From positions 1 to 6,477 of the forward strand of contig JANSXJ010000212.1 in the NCBI GenBank assembly GCA_024743015.1: DNA of 6,477 nt, in the 5' to 3' direction. Under the pieces are notes generated by a model. That model ran no database searches. It saw only the letters and a list, made by a program, of their open reading frames with translations, and was not told the origin of the DNA. Below, piece by piece: positions 1 through 5,069 of the stretch. A program made the translations under genes and the position numbers. The stretch's first letter is position 1; each line of letters opens with the position of its first letter. Source of the DNA: Hyphomonas sp. (lineage in GTDB: Bacteria; Pseudomonadota; Alphaproteobacteria; Caulobacterales; Hyphomonadaceae).

Positions 1-369
1 GCCGACACCGACATGGCCGACCGCTTGCTGGTGGTCGAAGCCATCACACCGGGCGGAAACTCCTCAAGCTATCCGCCCCACAAGCACGATCAGGACGACT
101 TGCCGAGGGAGTCGCAGCTCGAAGAGGTCTACTTCTACCATATCCGGCCCGAGCAGGGATTTGCCTTCCAGCGGGTTTACACGGACGACCGGTCTATCGA
201 CGTGGCCGTGACGCCCGAAGACGGCGATGTCGTCCTGGTGCCCAAGGGGTACCACCCCGTTTCCGCCCCGCATGGCTATGAAGTGTATTATTTGAACGTC
301 ATGGCGGGCCCCAAGCGCGCTTGGAAAACGCACACAGCCAAGGAGCATGCCTGGCTGCTAGACGCCTGA
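1..369 (+). CDS. iolB: 5-deoxy-glucuronate isomerase IolB, C-terminal part (5' end outside window)
   Basis: IolB converts 5-deoxy-D-glucuronate to 2-deoxy-5-keto-D-gluconate in the cytosolic myo-inositol degradation pathway. The visible 122 residues carry the conserved IolB cupin signatures: NSSSYPPHKHD (visible residues 20-30, with the HKH metal-ligand-type motif at 27-29), LEEVYFYHI (40-48), GFAFQRVYTDD (53-63), DVVLVPKGYHPV (76-87) and YYLNVMAGP just after. The family is roughly twice this long, so the N-terminal half lies left of the window. The frame is open from base 1, and the ATG at 13 is internal, not a start. In Sinorhizobium iolB closes an iolRCDEB operon; that is family knowledge, and only its end is seen here. 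The stop lies inside the tail of the convergent dehydrogenase gene, a 12-base overlap, so no terminator fits between them. The last residues (after MAGPKRAW) are less typical. Identity is near certain. Confidence 0.95.
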   Translation, partial: ADTDMADRLLVVEAITPGGNSSSYPPHKHDQDDLPRESQLEEVYFYHIRPEQGFAFQRVYTDDRSIDVAVTPEDGDVVLVPKGYHPVSAPHGYEVYYLNVMAGPKRAWKTHTAKEHAWLLDA

Positions 370-1560
370 ATTGTCCACTTTGACCCATGACGAGCCATTG
401 TCGCCGCTGTCGGCACAGGCGTTCATGAACCGGACCCCGATGAGCCCGTCGACGCCGCTTGGATAATGGCAGCTCGTAAGGCGTTCATGTTCGCCCGCCC
501 GCCGCGCTGCAATGGCAGTGCCTATCTCGGCATAGAGGTTTGACCATGCATCGGTCAGGGCCTCACCATGGCCTCGCGGCAGATGCGTCCACCTTTCCGC
601 CGCAGGCGACATCCCCGCACCCTGCCCGCGCAGGTAGATCCTGTCCGGCTCGTTGAGAGGCGACAGCTTGAGCTGCTCGGGAAACTCCTGATCCCATGAC
701 AGCCCGCCCTTGTCGCCGAACACACGGAACCGCAGGCCACAATGGTTGCCCGGGGCCGCCTCCGTTATCCAGATCAATCCTGGAGCACCGTTCGAGAGTT
801 TCAGCTTGATGAAGGCCGTATCATCGAGCGCCTTCGGCGCACCGCAAACATGCAGATCGGCCCGGATTTCCTCGGCTTCCAGCTTGGTCACCGCGCGGAG
901 CATTTGCAGTGCATGCGTTCCGATGTCACCAACGGCGGATGTGCGACCGACCTTGGCCGGGTCACGGCGCCAATTGGACGCCATTTCACTCTGCTCGTCA
1001 GGGGCGGTTGCCCAATCCTGAACATATTCGACAATGACCTGAGAAATGGTCCCAATTGCACCTTCTTCGATAAGTTGCGCCGCCTGCATGGCCATCGCGT
1101 GGTGCCCGTAAGGGTATGTGACCGCAAGGATGAGCCCCAGGTCCCGGGCTTTCGCCACGAGCATTTCGGCGTCTTCCACGGCCGTGGTCATCGGCTTGTC
1201 GAGGATTACGTCGATACCGCGATCCAAAAAGGCGTTGGCTATGGGGAAATGGGTGAAGTTCGGCGTGCAGATCGAAACGGCCTCGATGCCGTCGTCCCGC
1301 GCGGCCTCGGCCTCGGCCATGTCTTCAAACGACAGGTAGCTTCGATCCTCTGCGATGCACCAGTCCGCCGCTGACTGGCTTGCGGTGTCGGGATCGCGCG
1401 ACAGCGCTCCCGCAACGACATCCCAGTGGCCTGACAGGCGCACGCCGTTGTAGTGCCAGTATCCAACGTTTCCGCCACGCCCGCCCCCAACGAACCCGAG
1501 GCGAAGCCTTCGGCCCAGCGGCGGCGTGCGCAGGTTGGGAACATCACGAAACGGGCCCAT
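358..1560 (-). CDS. Gfo/Idh/MocA family NAD(P)-dependent oxidoreductase (paralog A)
   Basis: This is a 400-residue cytosolic dehydrogenase, predicted to oxidise or reduce a hydroxyl/keto group on a sugar or cyclitol using NAD(P). The N-terminal Rossmann fold begins after about 20 residues: LRLGFVGGGRGG, with the GxGxxG motif at 25-30. The CTPNFTH block (98-104) and DKP (121-123, catalytic Lys122) follow; most relatives have EKP. The C-terminal domain has the GDIGTH motif (Asp212, His216), which completes the Lys/Asp/His catalytic set. A block at 278-308 (FRVFGDKGGLSWDQEFP, then SPLNEPDRI) is shared with the dehydrogenase at 5070-6197. It lies 155 bases downstream of iolG on the same strand, probably in one operon. 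The start was chosen for the ribosome-binding site AAGGGAGGT in front of it and because the Rossmann fold starts soon after. The frame stays open 52 codons further up to an ATG overlapping the iolG stop. The substrate is unknown; relatives include sugar 3-dehydrogenases. Confidence 0.9.
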   Translation of the reverse strand: MGPFRDVPNLRTPPLGRRLRLGFVGGGRGGNVGYWHYNGVRLSGHWDVVAGALSRDPDTASQSAADWCIAEDRSYLSFEDMAEAEAARDDGIEAVSICTPNFTHFPIANAFLDRGIDVILDKPMTTAVEDAEMLVAKARDLGLILAVTYPYGHHAMAMQAAQLIEEGAIGTISQVIVEYVQDWATAPDEQSEMASNWRRDPAKVGRTSAVGDIGTHALQMLRAVTKLEAEEIRADLHVCGAPKALDDTAFIKLKLSNGAPGLIWITEAAPGNHCGLRFRVFGDKGGLSWDQEFPEQLKLSPLNEPDRIYLRGQGAGMSPAAERWTHLPRGHGEALTDAWSNLYAEIGTAIAARRAGEHERLTSCHYPSGVDGLIGVRFMNACADSGDNGSSWVKVDNSGV

Positions 1561-1565
1561 GGCTG

Positions 1566-1574
1566 ACCTCCCTT
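1566..1574 (-). promoter_or_regulatory. Ribosome-binding site deciding the start of the 358-1560 dehydrogenase
   Basis: The minus strand reads AAGGGAGGTCAGCCATG, a near-ideal Shine-Dalgarno sequence 5 bases before the ATG at 1560. It favours this start over the in-frame ATG at 1716, which overlaps the iolG stop and is preceded only by weakly purine-rich iolG coding sequence. Confidence 0.8.
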
Positions 1575-1613
1575 CAAGGATAGCTGTTACGGAACCGAGC
1601 CGCCCGACGTCAT

Positions 1614-1631
1614 CCGCAATCAATGATGCGG
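1614..1631. repeat. Small inverted repeat in the iolG-dehydrogenase spacer
   Basis: CCGCA and TGCGG form 5-base arms around an 8-base loop (ATCAATGA), within the 155-base spacer between the iolG stop and the next start. On the minus strand no T-tract follows, so it is not an intrinsic terminator. It could be a weak leader hairpin or chance. Nothing else recognisable lies in this spacer except the ribosome-binding site. Confidence 0.25.
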
Positions 1632-1715
1632 CACCAATCTCCCCGGAAACGGCGCGGACCGAGCATGGCCGGCGAGGTCCACTACAGGTCACCCGCACGG
1701 CGCATTCGGTGCCCA

Positions 1716-2717
1716 TCAACCGGCGGGCGTATTCACCTTCACCATCTGGCCGGTTCTCTTGGATTCACCGGCAGCTTCTGCAAGGCGCAGGGCCTGAAGG
1801 CCGTCGAAATACGACGCGCCCGGCGACTTGCCCGCAGAGACCCGCTCAAAGAAGTCCACCCACGCTTCGTCATAGCTGTCGCTGTAGCGCTCGAGGAAGA
1901 AGTCCATCGGCCGCGCGCTGGCCGCCGACCGTTCCGGCGAATAAAGGCGCGTTGAATCGATGTTCTGGTTGTCGACCTGGATCATGCCGCCGGAGCAAAA
2001 CGCCTCGATCCGTTGATCGAAACCAAACGCGGCGCGGCGCGAGTTCATGATCTGGACCTGCACGCCGGACGCGCAGCGCATCACGACGGTGGCCGAGTCC
2101 ACATCACCAATGTCCCCGATCCGGCTGTCGACCATGACCGACCCGGTTGCGAAAACCTCCACCGGCTCCTGCTGCGTGATGAAGCGGGCGATATCGAAGT
2201 CGTGGATCGTCATGTCCTTATAGATCCCACCCGACACCTTGAAGTATTCTAGGCTCGCCGGCGCCGGATCGCGGCTGATGATCGTGAGGTTTTCGATGCC
2301 TCCAATGTAGCCGGAAGCCACAGTCTCGGCCAGCCTGCGGAAGCTGGCATCGTAGCGGCGGTTGAAACCGATATGGATGAAGGGATTGAGGTCCTTGACG
2401 TCTTCCCAGCATTTCTCGGCGACCTCCAGAGAGAGATCGATCGGCTTCTCGCAAAAGATGTGCTTTCCGGCGCGGGCCGATTTCACGATGTAGTCTGCAT
2501 GGGTGTTGGTCGAGGTACCGATCACGACCACTTCGACGGATGGGTCATTCAACGCTTCCTCGGCCGTATCAAGAACCTTGCAGTCGAACCGCTTCGCAAG
2601 TCCCTCCGACGCTTCACGCCTGACATCAAAAATGCCGGCAACTTCGTGGCCGGCGCGGATGACGCCTTTCACATGGACTTCTCCGATACGGCCAGCGCCG
2701 AAAATCGCCACCTTCAT
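1716..2717 (-). CDS. iolG: Inositol 2-dehydrogenase (Gfo/Idh/MocA family)
   Basis: IolG (called IdhA in rhizobia) oxidises myo-inositol to 2-keto-myo-inositol with NAD+, the first cytosolic step of inositol catabolism. The 333-residue protein has the usual length. The Rossmann start is MKVAIFGAGRIGEVH (GxGxxG at 7-12), then STNTHADY (69-76), catalytic EKP (90-92, Lys91), GFNRRYDASF (117-126) and GGIYKDMTIHDFD (163-175) with Asp168 and His172. The last two blocks are hallmarks of true inositol dehydrogenases rather than generic MocA proteins. The ATG at 2717 was preferred over the upstream in-frame TTG at 2759 for two reasons: GGGAGG stands 7 bases ahead of it, and the TTG lies inside the predicted operator. 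A LacI-type operator lies 26 bases upstream of the start, so this copy is probably controlled by the neighbouring LacI protein rather than only by an inositol regulator. Activity on other inositol isomers is possible. Confidence 0.93.
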   Translation of the reverse strand: MKVAIFGAGRIGEVHVKGVIRAGHEVAGIFDVRREASEGLAKRFDCKVLDTAEEALNDPSVEVVVIGTSTNTHADYIVKSARAGKHIFCEKPIDLSLEVAEKCWEDVKDLNPFIHIGFNRRYDASFRRLAETVASGYIGGIENLTIISRDPAPASLEYFKVSGGIYKDMTIHDFDIARFITQQEPVEVFATGSVMVDSRIGDIGDVDSATVVMRCASGVQVQIMNSRRAAFGFDQRIEAFCSGGMIQVDNQNIDSTRLYSPERSAASARPMDFFLERYSDSYDEAWVDFFERVSAGKSPGASYFDGLQALRLAEAAGESKRTGQMVKVNTPAG

Positions 2718-2743
2718 TGGAATTCCTCCCATGGTCAGAACGC

Positions 2744-2759
2744 TTGCAAGGGCTTGCAA
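2744..2759. promoter_or_regulatory. LacI-family operator upstream of iolG
   Basis: TTGCAAGGGCTTGCAA is an inverted repeat with perfect 7-base arms (TTGCAAG/CTTGCAA) around a central GG. It matches 14 of 16 positions with the palindrome at 5016-5031, which lies between the divergent genes of the same cluster. Its size and symmetry fit LacI-family operators, and a LacI gene is the neighbour. It lies between the candidate promoter and the iolG start, where a bound repressor would block transcription. Binding is inferred from sequence. Confidence 0.8.
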
Positions 2760-2793
2760 AAAATTCGATCAAGCGCACTCGCAGTTTCAGCGA

Positions 2794-2823
2794 TTGATAG
2801 GTTGGCAAGCGCCTCGTTGTCCA
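2794..2823 (-). promoter_or_regulatory. Candidate iolG promoter
   Basis: On the minus strand TGGACA (2818-2823, five of six matches to TTGACA) is followed after 18 bases by TATCAA (2794-2799, four of six matches to TATAAT). Transcription would begin near 2787, giving a leader of about 70 bases that contains the operator. The placement is sensible, but the hexamers are only moderate matches and alphaproteobacterial promoters are loosely conserved. Confidence 0.4.
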
Positions 2824-2824
2824 G

Positions 2825-2851
2825 AAAAAATCCGTCGATAGGCTGCGTCGG
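2825..2851 (-). terminator. Possible intrinsic terminator of lacI
   Basis: On the minus strand CCGACG (2846-2851) can pair with CGACGG (2832-2837), with one A-A mismatch and an 8-base loop, and is followed by ATTTTTT (2825-2831). It stands 63 bases past the lacI stop and directly before the candidate iolG promoter. The stem is short and imperfect, so termination may be partial. Confidence 0.4.
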
Positions 2852-2913
2852 CGCTGGCGACCAGACCGCAATCGTTTGCACAAATCGGGCGCCTGGCGCT
2901 CGATATCCGTGCG

Positions 2914-3945
2914 TTAACCCGTCTTCGAGCGAACCGACGCCCGCTCGACAAAATTGCAGTTCACGATCCGCTGCTCGCCGGATTTCGCGTCTCCCCGAAC
3001 CCGTGCGGTCAACATATCGATCGCGTTCAAAACAACACGGCCGGTGTCGGCGTGGAATGTCGCCAGGGGATGGCTTGCCCATCGTGCGGCCTGGATATCG
3101 TTGAACCCGATGACGCCGACGTCAGGAACCGACCGGCCGATCTCAAATCGAAGCGCGTCAAGCGCCCCCAGCCCAAGCAGATCATCTGCACAGAAGACGA
3201 AGTCCAGATCCGGGTATTTCTCGAACAGCTGGACCGTCAGCGCGTATCCGGAGGCGTAGGAGTAGCCATCCGACCGAATGATCTTCGGCGATATGCCCCG
3301 ATCGGAAAGCGTCTCGACAAAGCCCGCAAACCTGTCGCGGGTGGTCGATACGCTCGAAGACACGCCGACGAACCCCGGCTTGCGATATCCACGGGCAAGC
3401 ATTTCCTGCGCCGCCTTGCGACCGCCACCAACATTGTCGACGAAAACGGAATCGATCTCGCGCGATCCAAGGTATCGCCCGAATGCCTGGATGAGCGGAA
3501 TCTCCGCGACATGGATCTTTTCGAGGAACTCTTCGCTGACGGTCGAGGAGGCGACGATCACCCCGTCAACTTGATACTGCAGCATCAGGTTCACCGCGTG
3601 ATCGAGGTCGAAGTCGCCCTTGAGGTTGAAGACGAGCGGCAGCAGCTTGCGTCGCTGAAGTTCCGCGGTGAACACATCAACGACCGAGTTGATGAACGGG
3701 TTCGCAAAGGCGTTGGTCACCAGCGCGATCATGTGCGACCGGCCGGTTGCCAGGCTTCTGGCCAAGACGTTGGGCTGAAACCCGACCTCTTTGGCAGCCT
3801 TCAGAACACGCTGCTCGGTCTTCTTTGAAACCGAGGCGCCAGGCGTGAATGTCCGGGACACGGCGGAAACAGATACATTTGCCTTGCGTGCAACATCATC
3901 GAGCGTTGCGCGCCGGGTTGAGGATGTACCGCCTGTTTTGGGCAA
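2914..3945 (-). CDS. LacI-family transcriptional regulator
   Basis: This 343-residue protein has the normal LacI-family length and layout. The N-terminal helix-turn-helix is ATLDDVARKANVSVSAVSRTF (13-33, recognition helix about 25-33). SVSKKTEQRVLKAAKEVGFQPN follows, then the hinge helix with ARSLA (62-66), whose leucine normally enters the minor groove at the operator centre. The rest is a periplasmic-binding-like effector domain (HMIALVTNAFANPF onward, FCADDLLGLGALDALR, GVIGFNDIQAARWASHPLATFH). The start codon is TTG; the only other in-frame possibilities upstream before a stop at 3988-3990 are non-start codons. The gene follows the epimerase gene by 53 bases on the same strand with no evident promoter between, so it is probably cotranscribed and autoregulated through the operator at 5017-5030. 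It is most likely a repressor released by a sugar, cyclitol or pathway intermediate; the effector cannot be predicted. Confidence 0.93.
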   Translation of the reverse strand: MPKTGGTSSTRRATLDDVARKANVSVSAVSRTFTPGASVSKKTEQRVLKAAKEVGFQPNVLARSLATGRSHMIALVTNAFANPFINSVVDVFTAELQRRKLLPLVFNLKGDFDLDHAVNLMLQYQVDGVIVASSTVSEEFLEKIHVAEIPLIQAFGRYLGSREIDSVFVDNVGGGRKAAQEMLARGYRKPGFVGVSSSVSTTRDRFAGFVETLSDRGISPKIIRSDGYSYASGYALTVQLFEKYPDLDFVFCADDLLGLGALDALRFEIGRSVPDVGVIGFNDIQAARWASHPLATFHADTGRVVLNAIDMLTARVRGDAKSGEQRIVNCNFVERASVRSKTG

Positions 3946-3950
3946 TTTCT

Positions 3951-3957
3951 GCCTCGC
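3951..3957 (-). promoter_or_regulatory. Ribosome-binding site for the TTG start of lacI
   Basis: The minus strand reads GCGAGGC, then AGAAA, then TTG. The GAGG core lies 6 bases before the TTG at 3945. This supports that unusual codon as the start, and the HTH motif begins at the normal distance after it. Confidence 0.5.
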
Positions 3958-3998
3958 CGAATCCTGTTCACATGCCTGAAAGCGTAGCTAGCACAAGA

Positions 3999-4964
3999 TC
4001 AACTGATCTGCTGAACTTGGTAGTCTGGCGGTTCGAAGATCATCGCGCTTTCCAAGACATTGACGGCGCGCATTATCCCTTCATTGCGTGACAGCGTTGC
4101 ATCCTCGTGTTCGATGCTGATCCAGCCGTCATAGCCGTTCATGGCCAGCCGATAACAGAAACTGGTCCACCAGCTGAGATCGTGGCCGACACCAATTGCG
4201 GCATGCGTCCATGCCCGCGGCTTTGCCGATGCCAGCGAACCGTTTTCCAGCAGCGTTCGCGTCGCGGCCACAGGCGCGTTGATGAACGTGTCCTTGCCAT
4301 GCACATGCCCGATGGCATCGCCCAGATAGTCCACAGACTGGATGGCGTCCGCCCCCATCCACATCAGGTGGCTCGGATCAAGATTGGCGCAGACCATGTC
4401 GCCGATCTCGGCGCGAAGCCGCATCAGCGTGTCCGGCGAAAAGACGAGCTGATGGCCGTGCATCTCGATGGCCAGTTTCTCGATGCCGTGCTCGCCGGCA
4501 AATGAGACGAGGTCGCGCCAATACGGCAACAACCTTTCCTCCCATTGCCACCTCAGGTTTGCCTGGTTTTCCTCCGGCCAGGAAGACGTGATCCAGTTCG
4601 GAACCTGATCGGTCGCATTGGCCGCCGGCAGCCCGGACATGAGCACCACCGTGCGCAGGCCGAAAAGCTCGGTGAGGCGAATGGTGTCGCGCACAACCTT
4701 GTCATGCTCCGGCCCATACACCGGATGGAGCTGGTTCCCGTTGCAGTTCAGGGCGACCAGTTCAAGGTCATGTCGCTTGAGCTTGTCGCGAAACTCCGAT
4801 CTTGCCGCATCCGAGGCGAGCAGAGCGTCGAGATCGAAATGCGGCGCCGTTGACCAGTTGCCCGTGTTGAACTCGATGCCGCCGATTCCGTTGGCTGCGG
4901 CCAACTGCAACATGTCGTCCAATGGCAAGTTGGCCAGGCTGTCCGAGACCATTGCAAGCTTCAT
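3999..4964 (-). CDS. Sugar phosphate isomerase/epimerase-like TIM-barrel protein
   Basis: This 321-residue soluble protein belongs to the xylose-isomerase-like TIM-barrel superfamily, whose members isomerise, epimerise or eliminate at carbons next to a keto group using a divalent metal. The likely metal ligands are Glu167 (LAIEMHGHQ), Asp196 (NLDPSHLMW), His222 (GHVHGKDTF) and Glu285 (WISIEHED), one per late barrel strand as in IolI and its relatives. Other landmarks are GIEFNTGNW (29-37), NCNGNQLHP (73-81) and the VVLMSGLP strand (106-113). The start was chosen because GGAGGA lies 6 bases upstream and the barrel's first strand (MKLAMVSDSL) begins there; the frame stays open further but would run across the operator. 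It is divergent from the dehydrogenase at 5070 and upstream of lacI. Characterised relatives beside MocA-type dehydrogenases act on 3-keto sugars (E. coli YcjR, levoglucosan LgdB and C-glycoside lyase systems). The actual reaction here is unknown; IolE or IolI function is not indicated by the motifs. Confidence 0.85.
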   Translation of the reverse strand: MKLAMVSDSLANLPLDDMLQLAAANGIGGIEFNTGNWSTAPHFDLDALLASDAARSEFRDKLKRHDLELVALNCNGNQLHPVYGPEHDKVVRDTIRLTELFGLRTVVLMSGLPAANATDQVPNWITSSWPEENQANLRWQWEERLLPYWRDLVSFAGEHGIEKLAIEMHGHQLVFSPDTLMRLRAEIGDMVCANLDPSHLMWMGADAIQSVDYLGDAIGHVHGKDTFINAPVAATRTLLENGSLASAKPRAWTHAAIGVGHDLSWWTSFCYRLAMNGYDGWISIEHEDATLSRNEGIMRAVNVLESAMIFEPPDYQVQQIS

Positions 4965-5009
4965 CCAAGCTCCTCCACTGACCACTGGCTCGTCTGTAGA
5001 TGTGGACAC

Positions 5010-5038
5010 AAGACATTGCAAGCGCTTGCACGTTTCAA
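5010..5038 (-). promoter_or_regulatory. Candidate promoter of the epimerase-lacI unit
   Basis: On the minus strand TTGAAA (5033-5038, five of six matches to the -35 consensus) is followed after 17 bases by TGTCTT (5010-5015, three of six matches to the -10). The operator fills the spacer, a classic repression position. The -10 match is weak. Confidence 0.3.
5017..5030. promoter_or_regulatory. LacI-family operator in the divergent promoter region
   Basis: TGCAAGCGCTTGCA is a perfect 14-base palindrome with a central CpG, the classic shape of LacI-family operators, into which the hinge-helix leucine inserts. It sits in the 105-base interval between divergent starts at 4964 and 5070, and its core recurs upstream of iolG at 2744-2759. 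One bound repressor could cover both divergent promoters. The likely binder is the LacI protein encoded at 2914-3945. Confidence 0.85.
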
Positions 5039-5069
5039 TAGCTTCAGAGGTCAACATCGGGGGGACAGC

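Larger units (their letters stand above)
5010..5039 (+). promoter_or_regulatory. Candidate promoter of the 5070-6197 dehydrogenase
   Basis: AAGACA (5010-5015, four of six) and TTCAAT (5034-5039, four of six) are separated by 18 bases occupied by the operator. A start near 5046 would leave a leader of about 24 bases. Both hexamers are modest, so this is a placement guess supported mainly by geometry. Confidence 0.3.

Noticed and set aside
742..1374. Long plus-strand open frame opposite the 358-1560 dehydrogenase
   Set aside because: It mirrors a well-supported gene, has low-complexity Arg/His-rich composition typical of antisense frames in high-GC DNA, and shows no family motif.
2577..2583. 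CTTGCAG within iolG as an auxiliary operator
   Set aside because: Only one imperfect half-site is present, with no matching arm at the right spacing.
2719..2726. GGAATTCC palindrome just before the iolG start, considered as an inositol-regulator site
   Set aside because: The site described for rhizobial IolR has two half-sites separated by a spacer, while this is an unspaced 8-base palindrome overlapping the ribosome-binding site. It is probably chance.
2864..2885. TTTGCACAAA-like short dyad between lacI and iolG as a further regulator site
   Set aside because: The symmetry is limited to four-base arms, does not match the other operators and lies upstream of the probable lacI terminator.
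3052..3828. Long plus-strand open frame opposite lacI
   Set aside because: It lies wholly antisense to a clear LacI-family gene, and its translation shows no recognisable domain.
4952..4958. TTGCAAG half-site at the start of the epimerase gene as an extra operator
   Set aside because: The second arm is absent (GCTTCAT follows), and the bases encode the start of the protein, so it is a chance half-site.
3999..4964. Naming the TIM-barrel gene iolE or iolI because of the inositol context
   Set aside because: Its metal-site motifs fit the general superfamily, but its length and landmark blocks (NCNGNQLHP, NLDPSHLMW, HVHGKDTF) resemble the group found beside MocA-type dehydrogenases rather than IolE or IolI. 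A specific name is not supported.
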